Shown: positions 1 through 7,805, counted from the stretch's first letter. The stretch is 36,887 nucleotides of DNA from Synergistaceae bacterium (GCA_009783355.1 WRHH01000024.1:1-36887); one strand, 5' to 3'. The notes: generated from the sequence alone by a model not told the origin. Made by a program: numbers and translations.

Positions 1-668
1 GCAGCATTGGCCAACTCCACTGTAGCGTCCAAACAAGGATATGGCAAAGGTTCGCATTGTACAATTATTGGCAGCTCCGTACAAGCCAGCACGAAATAAT
101 CCGCTCCCCTACTCTTCATCTCTTCAGCCACGGGACGTAATCTGGCCGATAAAACATGCAAATCCGCCTTGGCCTTAACTTCAAGTATCAATCGGCCCAG
201 CAGCTGCTGGTCTTCTTCCTGTGCGTAAATATGCGGAATGGAAAAACTATCCAAATATGGCGTCAATATCCCGCTTTTAGCTGTAGCTTCGCTGCATAAT
301 ACTCCTGCTTTCAGCCCGGGAAAACAATTGGCGCATTCTTGTGCTGTAATCTGCAGCATGTTCAGAAAAATCACATTCGGCGGAATATTGAGCTGCTGCA
401 GAAAATAATGAGCGCTTATGCACGGCATAACGACACAATCGGCGCCCATCGCGGCCAGCTTATCCAGTGATTCCTGCATAGCCGGCGCGGGGGATTGAGT
501 ATTTCTCAATACCGCGCCTATACGATCCGGGATTTGCGGGTTATTATCCACAAAGACGCGCATATGCTCAGAGTCTCGCTGAGCTTTCGTCATGTCGAGG
601 ATCTTCTGCTGCAAATCCAAGGTAGCTTGCGGGCCCATCCCCCCCAGTATTCCCAATTTCAATTTCAT
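1..668 (-). CDS. Aspartate/glutamate racemase family protein (3' end beyond window)
   Basis: Read leftwards from an ATG at 666-668, the frame stays open to the window edge (222 codons). The family is usually about 230 residues, so only a few C-terminal residues are missing. The N-terminus has the glycine-rich GILGGMGPQAT motif. The two catalytic cysteines of the cofactor-independent racemase fold are visible: C83 in VVMPCISAHY and C196 in LACTELP. These enzymes interconvert L- and D-amino acids (Asp, Glu or broad specificity) by two-base chemistry in the cytoplasm. The start lies one base after the stop of the upstream D-cysteine desulfhydrase gene, so the two are almost certainly co-transcribed and translationally coupled. 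The pairing suggests D-amino-acid turnover. The exact substrate cannot be told from sequence. Confidence 0.88.
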   Translation of the reverse strand, partial: MKLKLGILGGMGPQATLDLQQKILDMTKAQRDSEHMRVFVDNNPQIPDRIGAVLRNTQSPAPAMQESLDKLAAMGADCVVMPCISAHYFLQQLNIPPNVIFLNMLQITAQECANCFPGLKAGVLCSEATAKSGILTPYLDSFSIPHIYAQEEDQQLLGRLILEVKAKADLHVLSARLRPVAEEMKSRGADYFVLACTELPIIVQCEPLPYPCLDATVELANA

Positions 669-669
669 G

Positions 670-1674
670 TTATTGCTGTCCAAAGAACGGTTCCAAATAA
701 GCGTACAATGCGGGAGCGCCGCCTGTGTGAAGGAAAAGAAGGTTCTTTTTTCCTTCGAAATATCCCTTATTTATTAAGTCAAGCATTCCGGCCATTGTTT
801 TGCCCGTATAAACAGGGTCGAGCAGGATGGCTTCCGTACGCGCCAACAATTTGACGGATTCGAGCATACCTTCTGTTACGCGGGAATATCCTTCGCCGAT
901 ATAATCGTCAAAGACAATCACGTCATCCATTGTCGGCGCTTCCTTGAGATTCAGTTTTTCTGAAAGCTTCACGCAAAGGTCGTATACAGCCTGACGCTGC
1001 GGCTCCTTTTTGCGGTTGATTCCTATTCCTACAACCGGTATTTGTGCGTTGTTGCCCACTATTCCGGTAAGTATGCCTGCATGGGTACCGGTGCTGCCGC
1101 TTGTTGTTACAATGGCGTCTATATTGACTCCCATTTTGAACGTCTGCTGCAGTATTTCCTGCGCGCACGCCACATATCCCAATCCTCCTATAGCGTTGGA
1201 GCCGCCTCCGGGGATTACATACGGCTTACGGCCTTTTGCGCGCAAGTCTTCCGCCACGGCAGCCATTTTACCGGCAACATCGCTGCCGCCTTCCACTACA
1301 TGAACATCCTCCACGCCAAGCAGATCAAAGAGAAAATTATTGCCGCTTGCATAACGCTTGTAACTGTTTGGAACGCGCTGTTCCAGCACCAATTGACATT
1401 CTAAGCCTTCTTTTTTAGCTGCCGCAAGGGTCAAACGGCAATGATTTGATTGCACTGCGCCGCAAGTGATAATCGTATCCGCTCCCTGAAGGAGCGCATC
1501 AGCCATCAAAAACTCAAGCTTACGCGTCTTATTGCCGCCTCCGGCCAAACCAAGCAAGTCGTCACGCTTGCAATAAATCGCGTACCCGTTGTAAAGCGCG
1601 CTTAATCGTTCAAGCTTTTCGATAGGAGTGCTGCCCACAGTGTAGCGGCGGCGTGGAAATTGACTAAGATTCAT
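670..1674 (-). CDS. dcyD: D-cysteine desulfhydrase / ACC-deaminase-like PLP enzyme
   Basis: A 334-residue protein of the PLP fold-type II family that includes D-cysteine desulfhydrase and 1-aminocyclopropane-1-carboxylate deaminase. The PLP-binding lysine is K49 in AGGGNKTRKLEF. The QSNHCR motif at 75-80, the GSTGTHAG phosphate-binding loop and a C-terminal HTGG complete the family signature. Length matches DcyD (about 330 residues). The expected reaction is D-cysteine to pyruvate, H2S and ammonia, with possible activity on other D-amino acids or beta-chloroalanine. It is the first gene of a two-gene operon with the racemase at 1-668. The start ATG at 1672-1674 follows an AAGAGGGAT ribosome-binding site. 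D-Cys versus other D-amino acids is not settled by sequence. Confidence 0.87.
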   Translation of the reverse strand: MNLSQFPRRRYTVGSTPIEKLERLSALYNGYAIYCKRDDLLGLAGGGNKTRKLEFLMADALLQGADTIITCGAVQSNHCRLTLAAAKKEGLECQLVLEQRVPNSYKRYASGNNFLFDLLGVEDVHVVEGGSDVAGKMAAVAEDLRAKGRKPYVIPGGGSNAIGGLGYVACAQEILQQTFKMGVNIDAIVTTSGSTGTHAGILTGIVGNNAQIPVVGIGINRKKEPQRQAVYDLCVKLSEKLNLKEAPTMDDVIVFDDYIGEGYSRVTEGMLESVKLLARTEAILLDPVYTGKTMAGMLDLINKGYFEGKKNLLFLHTGGAPALYAYLEPFFGQQ

Positions 1675-1709
1675 AATTTATCCCTCTTTCCAAATTGATA
1701 TCAACTATT

Positions 1710-1726
1710 TACTATATTATATAGTA
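1710..1726. promoter_or_regulatory. Inverted repeat over the dcyD promoter, candidate operator
   Basis: TACTATA, three bases, then TATAGTA form a perfect 7-bp inverted repeat. It overlaps a TATAAT-type -10 (1716-1721, minus strand) about 40 bp upstream of the dcyD start. The size and position suit a repressor operator, but no regulator gene is adjacent and no convincing -35 was seen. AT-rich promoter DNA can give such a dyad by chance. Confidence 0.35.
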
Positions 1727-1807
1727 TAAGATTCTTTTATGCTTCAATTCAAAAATACTTTTGTTATAAGCGGCTATTAAAAAATTAAAGCTTTATTTTA
1801 TTGCTAT

Positions 1808-1869
1808 GAGTTAAGAGGTTAAGAGTTAAGAGGTAAATCCTTCTTTTGCTCCTAACTCCTAACTCCTAA
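1808..1869. repeat. Inverted heptamer array upstream of the SRP RNA gene
   Basis: Irregular GAGTTAA/GAGGTTAA units at 1808-1837 face three exact CTCCTAA heptamers at 1849-1869, so the two arms are roughly complementary. The same CTCCTAA/TTAGGAG unit recurs at 28217-28230 and 29634-29835. The array lies in non-coding DNA immediately upstream of the SRP RNA promoter. Function is unknown. It is probably a genome-wide dispersed short repeat. Confidence 0.7.
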
Positions 1870-1881
1870 CTATTTGTGATG

Positions 1882-1890
1882 TGATATAAT
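1882..1890 (+). promoter_or_regulatory. Extended -10 promoter of the SRP RNA gene
   Basis: TGA followed by TATAAT (1885-1890) is an extended -10 element. No good -35 is visible because the heptamer array occupies that position. Transcription would start near 1897, just before the closing stem of the SRP RNA. Confidence 0.6.
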
Positions 1891-1902
1891 CAAACTAAGA
1901 AG

Positions 1903-2027
1903 ACCCTTTCATTGGAAGCTCAGCCCTGTGCGGCAAAAACCTGTGAACCCTGTCAGGCCCGGAAGGGAGCAGCAGTAAACGGTGCTTTTTGGGCGCCACA
2001 GGTAAGCTGAACTTCCAATGAAAGGGT
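1903..2027 (+). ncRNA. ffs: Signal recognition particle RNA, small bacterial type
   Basis: The conserved SRP domain-IV apical region is present around 1951-1972 (GTCAGGCCCGG, AAGGGAGCAGC), including the symmetric and asymmetric loops that bind Ffh. The flanks pair over a long distance: 16 bases at 1903-1918 are exactly complementary to 2012-2027, continuing with the inner CTGTG/CACAG helix. This single long hairpin without an Alu domain is the 4.5S-type RNA found in Gram-negative groups. With Ffh it targets nascent inner-membrane and secreted proteins. Orientation is clear from the GGAAGG tetraloop side. Exact mature ends are uncertain by several bases because of processing. Confidence 0.93.
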
Positions 2028-2035
2028 TTTATTTA

Positions 2036-2076
2036 AAAAAAATCTCCCTGATGATTTTTCATTAGGGAGATTTTAT
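2036..2076. terminator. Bidirectional Rho-independent terminator
   Basis: Two 15-base arms (2039-2053 and 2060-2074) pair with a single G-U wobble around a 6-base loop, with an A run on one side and a T run on the other. It sits between the SRP RNA (plus strand) and the 3' end of the symporter gene (minus strand), so it can serve both. Confidence 0.85.
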
Positions 2077-2139
2077 AAATTTTAATAGTATTACCGAACT
2101 TGGCTAAATAAACAGGTTTGCCAAATCAATTTAGTACTA

Positions 2140-3477
2140 TTATATTTGTTCATGGACTTCCGAATCCAGTATACCCTCCGATTTAGCAACAACAACTGCA
2201 ACGCACTGGTCTCCAACAACATTGATAGTTGTTCTCGCCATATCGAGAACGACGTCTATACCGGCAACAAGTCCAATACCTTCAAGAGGCAATCCAACAC
2301 TTGTCAACACCATCGTCAACATGATAAGACCGGCGCCGGGGACTCCGGCAGCGCCAACTGCGCCAAGCGAAGCAGTAGTTACAACCATAATCTGTTGCTG
2401 AAGAGTGAGATCCATTCCATAAACCTCTGCTACAAACAGCGCGGCAACTCCCTGATAGAGAGATGTTCCATTCATGTTCACCGTCGCTCCAAGAGGGAGA
2501 ACGAATGAAGCTATGCTGTTCGGTACTCCGAGATTTGTTCGGGCATTCTCTATGGTGACAGGCAGTGTTCCGGAACTTGATCTGGAAACAAATGCTGTAA
2601 TAGCGGTTTCAGTAACACCGCGGAAGAACCAAATAGGCGATTTGTGGACCATAAGAGCGATCATTGCAGAATATACAACTGCTGCATGAATGAAAACTCC
2701 TGCATACATACATCCAATAACCTTCGCGAATGGCATAAGAATATCCATTCCATACCTCGCGGCCGTTTGGGCAATTAAGGCGAAGACTCCATAAGGAGCA
2801 AATTTGAGGACAATATCCGTCACTCCGTACATCGTTTCAGCAAGACCTTCTGAAAAATCAACAAAAGGTTTTGCTTTCTTGCCCACCAAGGCAGCAGCAA
2901 TTCCAAGTAATATAGCTAATACAATAATTTGGAGCATAACTCCTTCGCCGATAGCGGTCATCGGAGTAAACGGTATTCCGGCGCTTGTCGTAACTAATTT
3001 TCCTTCATCATTCAATGTGGCGCTGGTCAAGAAGTTTGTCGGCCTCGTCGGCTGACCGGGTACCATATCGAAGAAAACTTCAAGCATTGGTTTGGATGTT
3101 CTTGCCTGAAATGTTGCTTTTTCATCCATTTGCATACCCGCCCCTGGATGCACGATGTTTGACAAGCTAATGCCTATAACAACAGCAATAACAGTAGTAG
3201 CTGCAAACCAAAACAGTGTTTTCAATCCAACTCTTCCAAGCGTCCTTACGTCTCCAAGCGACGCTGTACCCGCCATCAAACTTGAAAATACTAGCGGTAT
3301 TATCAACATCTGCAAGAGCCTGATGAAAAGTCTTCCAACGACGTCAATAAGCGGATACACATACTCTCCCATTGGATTTGCTTTGTCCAAAAGCTGCGGA
3401 CCAAACATAAATCCAAAAACAAGACCTAACACGAAACCTAATGTGATTTTAATTAGTAATCCTTTCTTTGAAGCCAT
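2140..3477 (-). CDS. Dicarboxylate/amino acid:cation symporter (DAACS family)
   Basis: A 445-residue polytopic inner-membrane protein of the GltP/DctA/GltT family, which imports glutamate, aspartate or C4-dicarboxylates with Na+ or H+. Visible signatures are the serine-rich re-entrant loop SRSSSGTLPVT, the ion-binding NMNGTSLYQG segment, and GVPGAGLIML near the C-terminus. Length is typical for the family. The start chosen is the ATG at 3475-3477 (MASKKGLL), which follows GGAGGTG at proper spacing. The ATG 18 bases upstream lies inside that ribosome-binding site and is rejected. The gene is transcribed divergently from the Ppx gene. The transported substrate is not determined by sequence. Confidence 0.9.
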   Translation of the reverse strand: MASKKGLLIKITLGFVLGLVFGFMFGPQLLDKANPMGEYVYPLIDVVGRLFIRLLQMLIIPLVFSSLMAGTASLGDVRTLGRVGLKTLFWFAATTVIAVVIGISLSNIVHPGAGMQMDEKATFQARTSKPMLEVFFDMVPGQPTRPTNFLTSATLNDEGKLVTTSAGIPFTPMTAIGEGVMLQIIVLAILLGIAAALVGKKAKPFVDFSEGLAETMYGVTDIVLKFAPYGVFALIAQTAARYGMDILMPFAKVIGCMYAGVFIHAAVVYSAMIALMVHKSPIWFFRGVTETAITAFVSRSSSGTLPVTIENARTNLGVPNSIASFVLPLGATVNMNGTSLYQGVAALFVAEVYGMDLTLQQQIMVVTTASLGAVGAAGVPGAGLIMLTMVLTSVGLPLEGIGLVAGIDVVLDMARTTINVVGDQCVAVVVAKSEGILDSEVHEQI

Positions 3478-3512
3478 GCAATTACACCTCCTCATAATTT
3501 AAAACGACGTTA

Positions 3513-3521
3513 ATTATATCA
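3513..3521 (-). promoter_or_regulatory. Extended -10 promoter of the symporter gene
   Basis: On the minus strand TGA plus TATAAT (TATAAT at 3513-3518) forms an extended -10 element 36 bp upstream of the symporter start. No clear -35 is seen. The same TGATATAAT string appears at the SRP RNA and ppx promoters. Confidence 0.5.
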
Positions 3522-3584
3522 CAGAATATTATATGCAAATAATAAACAAAATATTTTTTTGAAAATCTTCTTAAGTAACGACAA

Positions 3585-3593
3585 TGATATAAT
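3585..3593 (+). promoter_or_regulatory. Extended -10 promoter of the ppx-Na/Pi-phoU operon
   Basis: TGA plus TATAAT (3588-3593) lies 36 bp upstream of the ppx start. The -35 region is not recognisable. This is the only promoter-like element between the divergent symporter and the phosphate operon on this strand. Confidence 0.5.
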
Positions 3594-3629
3594 TAAATTC
3601 AAGATTACTAAAACGAAAAGAGGTAATCT

Positions 3630-4559
3630 ATGACTATTCCTACACAAAAAAAAGCAGTTATTGATATTGGAACAAATTCTATAAAATTATGTATAGCCGA
3701 GGGAGTAAATTCTTCCGATGATTATTCGGTTGTATATGATGAAAATAAAACAACGCGCCTTGGAGAAGGGCTTGGCGTAAACAGCGAGCTTGGCGCGGCG
3801 CCAAGAGAACGCAGCATAGAATTAATTCAACGCTTCGTTATAAAGGCGCATGAACTTGGTGCAGCAGAAATTCGGGCAATAGGAACGGCAGCCCTGAGAA
3901 AAGCCGCGAATGCGGGCGATTTTTGTTCCAAAGTCAAGGATTCCTGCGGAATTGACGTTGAGATAATTTCAGGTGAGCGCGAAGCGGAGCTTACGTATAA
4001 CGCGGCTATATCCGCAGCGCGTGGACAAGATTGTATTATATTTGACATTGGCGGCGGCAGCGTAGAGTTCATATACTCCCGAAATAACAAGGTATATAAT
4101 AGATTTAGCATAGATTTTGGAGTGCTAAATATCAAAGATAAATATTTTTCTAAAGAACCTATGGAAGACGAATCACTCAGAAAAACCTGCCATGAAATAT
4201 CGAATGACCTATACAATGGTGGTCTGGTAATTCCGAGTTATAAATTTACGCTCATTGGAATTGGAGGTACGGTTGTGACCATGGCTTCAGTAAAATTAGC
4301 GCTGACAGAATTCCATGCAAATATGGCAAACGGAACCGTATTGAATATAAGTGATATTGAATCGCAAATTCGTCAATACCAAAACTCTACCCTCGAAGAA
4401 CGAATTAAAATACAGGGATTATTCACAGGCAGAGAGGACATAATCCTTGCCGGCGCATGTTTTGTAAAAACTATAATGGAGTCGCTTTTTGCGAGTAGTA
4501 TTATTGTAAGTACAAACGGCCTTCGCCATGCCATACTCGCTCTTATGTTCCGAAAATGA
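3630..4559 (+). CDS. Ppx/GppA phosphatase family protein
   Basis: A 309-residue protein with the ASKHA-type fold of exopolyphosphatases and pppGpp phosphohydrolases. Visible motifs are the phosphate-1 loop DIGTNSIKL near residue 12, GTAALRKAAN, the ISGEREAELTY region with the catalytic acidic residue, the phosphate-2 loop FDIGGGSVEF, and the adenosine-type GIGGTVVTMASV loop. Length equals the short two-domain form with no C-terminal HD extension. It likely hydrolyses polyphosphate or pppGpp to release phosphate. The start ATG follows AAGAGGTAATCT. Its stop overlaps the next gene's start (ATGA), placing it first in a phosphate-homeostasis operon. Ppx and GppA activities cannot be separated by sequence. 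Confidence 0.88.
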   Translation: MTIPTQKKAVIDIGTNSIKLCIAEGVNSSDDYSVVYDENKTTRLGEGLGVNSELGAAPRERSIELIQRFVIKAHELGAAEIRAIGTAALRKAANAGDFCSKVKDSCGIDVEIISGEREAELTYNAAISAARGQDCIIFDIGGGSVEFIYSRNNKVYNRFSIDFGVLNIKDKYFSKEPMEDESLRKTCHEISNDLYNGGLVIPSYKFTLIGIGGTVVTMASVKLALTEFHANMANGTVLNISDIESQIRQYQNSTLEERIKIQGLFTGREDIILAGACFVKTIMESLFASSIIVSTNGLRHAILALMFRK

Positions 4560-6139
4560 ACAGCTTATTTTACGCCGTTAATATTTTAGGCGGACTTGCT
4601 CTTTTCCTCTATGGGATTGAGGAGAGCACCAGGATATTCAGACATAATCTCGGTAACGCTACTCGTGACCTTATGTCCCGCTATACAAAGAAAAGATGGC
4701 AGGCGTTTACTTTTGGAGTTATGCTGTCGGCTGTCACTCAAAGCAGTACGATTGCCACATCATTTGCCGTCGGATTTGTGGATGTCGGAATGCTATCATT
4801 CGGCGGGTCAGTGGTGGTAATGATGGGCGCCAGCCTTGGAGGAACATTTGTTTCGTTCCTGCTCAGCCTTGATATTGTCAAATACGCTCCTGTTATGTTT
4901 GCTTTAGCTTTCTTTCTATCAAAAATAAAGAGCAGAGGAATCAACAAGATAGGAGGAGTGCTGCAAGGTCTTTCAATCATATTTCTCGGAATGCTGCTTA
5001 TTAAGCTTGGGACAACTCCGCTGCTTCAGGAAAAATGGTTCAGCGAGATTATAATAAAGTGTTCTTCATCGCTAATTATTATGCCTTTAGCGGCATGTAT
5101 ATTGACTAGCGTGTTGCAAAGCAGCTCGGCTGTTGTGGCGCTCGGAATTTCATTGGCCGCCTCAGGCGCTATACCGTCTTCTTCAATGCTTCCAATAGCA
5201 ATAGGAGTACATATAGGCTCTACCACCATGGTTTTAATGGCGGGATTTTTCAGCAGCGGAAGACAAAGTACAAAACAGCTTGGATGGGCAACTTTTATTT
5301 ATAAATTGGCAGGCGGGATTATATTTATCCCGTTTATCCCATATGTTCATAAACTAATGGAGCTTTATGAAATCAGCGCCTCAAACCAGCTTGTATACGG
5401 GCAAATTCTACTGGTTTTGGCAAATATATTGTTTCTATATCCGTTTTCATATGAATTCTCGGTTTTTATAGCTAAATTCATAGGCAATCGCAGAGGAGAG
5501 GATTTAACTCAACCAAGGTACCTTGACGAAGACTTGCTAAGCGTCCCCGCAATATCTGTATTATTGCTTTCAAAGGAAATGATAAGGCTCGCGGATTATC
5601 TGGAAGCTTATCTTCAAATGCTTCTCTTTCCGAATCGCAGGCAAAATTATCTTTATTCAGAGCTTCCGGCAGGAATCACGGAACTTTCAAAGTGTTGCAC
5701 AGAATACATGTATAAAATAAATATATCAGGTGAGCGCGAACCTCTTCAGAAACGATATACAACATTAACTTATACCATGACTGTGTTTAACGGCATGAGC
5801 AAACTTATGACCGGCGGGCTCGGCAGGTGTTTGGACGACAGTGCAATAAGCGACATGTTTATTGAACATCTTGGAGGTAAAATGTGGGAAGAATTCTCTC
5901 AGCTTTGTTTAAAAATGCTGAGGACTTCAATGCGGGCTTTTGTAATAAAAGGGAGCGGCTTAATAGACGAGACCAACAAATATGAAAACAGGATTGCAAA
6001 AATGAGCCGCGACGCGCGTAGAATTCTGGGGAAAAAGTCGTACTATGGACCCGACGCCTCGCAGATAATTCGCCTGATATCCATTTTGCAGGGTTTAGCC
6101 GGAATGTGTAAAGAAGTAGCGCAAGGAGAGGAATTTTAA
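4556..6139 (+). CDS. Na/Pi cotransporter family protein with C-terminal PhoU-like tail
   Basis: A 527-residue protein. The first ~310 residues are hydrophobic with the two inverted repeats of the NptA/PNaS family, each with its QSSS-type motif (QSSTIATSFAVGFV and LQSSSAVVALGISLA). The following GASLGGTF and GVHIGSTTMV segments complete the repeats. The remaining ~190 residues are a soluble, helix-rich PhoU-like domain, as is common in bacterial YjbB-type members. It sits in the inner membrane and moves phosphate with Na+. In E. coli YjbB acts in export when PhoU is lost. Translation is coupled to ppx by a 4-bp ATGA overlap, and the next gene encodes a free-standing PhoU. No Pst ABC transporter is seen here. 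Confidence 0.9.
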   Translation: MNSLFYAVNILGGLALFLYGIEESTRIFRHNLGNATRDLMSRYTKKRWQAFTFGVMLSAVTQSSTIATSFAVGFVDVGMLSFGGSVVVMMGASLGGTFVSFLLSLDIVKYAPVMFALAFFLSKIKSRGINKIGGVLQGLSIIFLGMLLIKLGTTPLLQEKWFSEIIIKCSSSLIIMPLAACILTSVLQSSSAVVALGISLAASGAIPSSSMLPIAIGVHIGSTTMVLMAGFFSSGRQSTKQLGWATFIYKLAGGIIFIPFIPYVHKLMELYEISASNQLVYGQILLVLANILFLYPFSYEFSVFIAKFIGNRRGEDLTQPRYLDEDLLSVPAISVLLLSKEMIRLADYLEAYLQMLLFPNRRQNYLYSELPAGITELSKCCTEYMYKINISGEREPLQKRYTTLTYTMTVFNGMSKLMTGGLGRCLDDSAISDMFIEHLGGKMWEEFSQLCLKMLRTSMRAFVIKGSGLIDETNKYENRIAKMSRDARRILGKKSYYGPDASQIIRLISILQGLAGMCKEVAQGEEF

Positions 6140-6140
6140 A

Positions 6141-6914
6141 ATGAAAAACAGCATGAACGACGTTGCAGTTACTGGTGAAAAAACATTTATAACGGAGAAA
6201 TATCTTTACGCTTCGGATAAAGAACGTTTGGTCGACCTTGTAGTCAAAATGGCCGAGGAGGCTCTTAAGTCAATCGTGACCTCAATTGAATCGCTTATCG
6301 AAGCTGACGACACAAAGGCCAGAAGCGTTATTGAAAGAGACGATGTGATTGACGCTATGGAGGAAAAAATTGATCAGGAGTGCCTTTACACAATAGCAAT
6401 GCGGCAACCGATGCGGGAGGACTTGAGGTTCGTTTACGCCGTAACTAAAATAATAACCGATATAGAAAGGATAGGAGACCTAAGCGAGTCCATAGCAGAA
6501 TGCTCGCTGAAGCTTTCATTAAAGACCGAAGAAATCAAAGAATCTTTGTACTTCAGCGAAAGTAAACCCTTTTCAGAGGAGATACTTTCAATGTGCTCCC
6601 AAATAGAGACTATGTTCAGTAAATTAATAGCAGCCTTTGTAAACGAGGACGAGGTAATCGCGCATGAAGTCATGGGAATGTGCGCGCTATTTAACGAAAC
6701 AGGAAAAAAGACAGTAAACGCCATATTAACTTCGAGAGAAAATTTATCCAGAAACTTGGAAGTATTTACAAACGTGATATGGATATTGAGGTATCTCGAC
6801 CGCGTGGGCGGTCATCTAATGAACATAGCTGAAAGGGTCTGTTTTATTGTAACCGGAGTCACTTCCGAGTTCCTAAAGAAAAAACAAAAAGCAGTAAAAA
6901 CCAACAATGCCTAA
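6141..6914 (+). CDS. phoU: PhoU family phosphate regulator
   Basis: A 257-residue, all-helical cytoplasmic protein with two PhoU repeats. The metal-binding signature is visible as VIERDDVIDAMEEKID and VYAVTKIITDIERIGDLSESIAE, and its second-repeat counterpart as ILRYLDRVGGHLMNIAER. PhoU proteins bind di-iron clusters and damp phosphate uptake through PstB/PhoR or, as this operon suggests, through Na/Pi cotransporters. The start ATG is two bases after the cotransporter stop, with GGAGAGG as ribosome-binding site. Slightly longer than the ~220-residue norm because of an N-terminal extension of about 20 residues and a Lys-rich tail. Confidence 0.88.
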   Translation: MKNSMNDVAVTGEKTFITEKYLYASDKERLVDLVVKMAEEALKSIVTSIESLIEADDTKARSVIERDDVIDAMEEKIDQECLYTIAMRQPMREDLRFVYAVTKIITDIERIGDLSESIAECSLKLSLKTEEIKESLYFSESKPFSEEILSMCSQIETMFSKLIAAFVNEDEVIAHEVMGMCALFNETGKKTVNAILTSRENLSRNLEVFTNVIWILRYLDRVGGHLMNIAERVCFIVTGVTSEFLKKKQKAVKTNNA

Positions 6915-6928
6915 CTTGAAATCATCTA

Positions 6929-6957
6929 TTGCAAAAATACGACTATTTCAGTATAAT
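6929..6957 (+). promoter_or_regulatory. Promoter of tRNA-Gly
   Basis: TTGCAA (6929-6934), a 17-bp spacer, and a perfect TATAAT (6952-6957) stand 14 bp before the first base of the tRNA. This gives a start point a few bases upstream of the mature 5' end, as expected for a stable RNA gene. Confidence 0.65.
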
Positions 6958-6971
6958 TCCCTCGTTGAATT

Positions 6972-7047
6972 GCGGATGTAGCTCAGCTGGTAGAGCATTA
7001 GCTTCCCAAGCTAAGGGTCGCGGGTCCGAATCCCGTCGTCCGCTCCA
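6972..7047 (+). tRNA. tRNA-Gly (anticodon CCC)
   Basis: The full cloverleaf can be drawn by eye: acceptor GCGGATG pairs with CGTCCGC, the D-loop has AGCTCAGCTGGTAGAGC, the anticodon stem TTAGC/GCTAA encloses loop TTCCCAA (anticodon CCC, codon GGG), and the T-arm is GCGGG-TCCGAAT-CCCGT. The discriminator base is U, as in bacterial tRNA-Gly, and CCA is encoded (7045-7047). The 3' part from 6994 on is repeated at 14146, so this gene is the integration site of the adjacent element and was reconstituted by it. Confidence 0.96.
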
Positions 7048-7097
7048 GAGAATACAAGGGTTTATGAGAATATCGTAAACCCTTTTTGTTTTTCCTT
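6994..7097. repeat. Left attachment site (attL) of the tRNA-Gly element
   Basis: 104 bp matching 14146-14249 with only three mismatches (7052-7054). It spans the 3' two thirds of the tRNA gene plus its terminator. The uninterrupted identity over 6994-7051 marks the crossover region inside the tRNA, as is usual for tyrosine integrases. Confidence 0.92.
7056..7090 (+). terminator. Terminator of tRNA-Gly
   Basis: AAGGGTTTA and TAAACCCTT form a 9-bp stem around an 11-base loop, followed by a T-rich tract. The hairpin is part of the att repeat and is duplicated at 14208-14242. Confidence 0.85.
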
Positions 7098-7114
7098 ACA
7101 GCGTATTTACAGCA
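7091..7114 (+). promoter_or_regulatory. Putative integrase arm-type binding site, left end
   Basis: A 24-bp sequence repeated in the same orientation at 14001-14024 with two mismatches. It contains two TTACAGC heptamers spaced 11 bp apart (7096 and 7107), one helical turn, as expected for a protein contacting one DNA face. It lies immediately inside attL. Confidence 0.55.
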
Positions 7115-7240
7115 CCGAAAGAAAATCTGTAGTTCAGTATTTATACAAACAGTTTTCAGATCATATTCAAGAATATACATCCTGATTCCATAACGTAAAA
7201 TCATGTTAGTAGTATTTTTACAATTATTTCTTCTTGTTTG

Positions 7241-7270
7241 TTCCATATTGTTCCACAATGTTCCGCATTG
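7241..7270. repeat. Three tandem 10-bp iteron-like repeats
   Basis: TTCCATATTG, TTCCACAATG and TTCCGCATTG follow each other without a gap. Each shares TTCC and ends in TG, giving three helically phased copies about 150 bp inside attL. They could bind an excisionase or replication/segregation protein. No such gene is recognised nearby, so the role is unknown. Confidence 0.5.
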
Positions 7271-7513
7271 CCTATGATAAACTGTTGATATGACTAATAT
7301 ATGCCTATTGACAACGATGATATAACGGGTAAAATCAAGAAAATATCAATTAACAAAAGAAAGGAAGAGAACATCGCAGCTATAAAAAGAATGATAATAA
7401 GCTGGTTTAACTGTTGTGTATATCGAGTGTTTTAATAAATTCATTGGAATGTTGCTCATTTAAGGCGGTAGCAAAAGAAAGGATTGATTTTTTGAATTTA
7501 AGAGTTTCAAATT

Positions 7514-7768
7514 TTGATACAAAGCAGGATAAATATAAACCTGCGATTAAATGAGCTGAAAGTGCGAGCAAAGGAACTATTGACGAGCGAAATAGGATTA
7601 GAAATGCGATCGAAGCGCCCGATAGAAGTGGAAAGTGTCTTTGGTAATATTAAAGGTAATTATGGAGTGCGAAGATTTTTATTAAGAGGGCTGGAAAAAG
7701 TAGCGATAGAGTGGGGATTATACTCAGTAGCGCACAATATGAGAAAAATGGCCGCAGTGATAGGTTAG
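7514..7768 (+). pseudogene. IS1182-family transposase, C-terminal fragment
   Basis: The 84-residue frame ends like DDE transposases of the IS1182 family: RLNELKVRAKELLTSE, then RSKRPIEVESVFGNIKGNYG and RRFLLRGLEKVAIEWGLYSV with the terminal AHNMRKM. The catalytic glutamate region (IEVESVFG) is kept. The preceding roughly 350-400 residues with the catalytic aspartates are gone, so it cannot transpose by itself. It is followed by a strong hairpin (7806-7841) and by an inverted-repeat end at 7866-7897 that sits directly on the truncated hsdS gene. The first residue of the ORF is a TTG of no significance. Confidence 0.82.
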
Positions 7769-7805
7769 AAAAAGCCCATATTCTATTGAATTCCCTTATG
7801 TAAAG

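Larger units (their letters stand above)
7048..7513. other. Gene-poor left end of the element
   Basis: No supported gene. It holds the tRNA terminator, a putative integrase arm site (7091-7114) and three tandem 10-bp repeats (7241-7270). The rest is AT-rich and may be the scar left when the 3' part of the type I locus and most of the IS were lost. Confidence 0.6.

Noticed and set aside
495..854. 119-codon plus-strand frame
   Set aside because: It is antisense to the racemase and desulfhydrase genes, which have clear catalytic motifs.
3478..3495. Upstream ATG for the symporter
   Set aside because: It lies within the GAGGAGGTG ribosome-binding site of the ATG at 3475-3477.
6998..7258. 86-codon frame on the minus strand
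   Set aside because: It crosses the tRNA, its terminator and att repeat; no ribosome-binding site and no protein-like composition.
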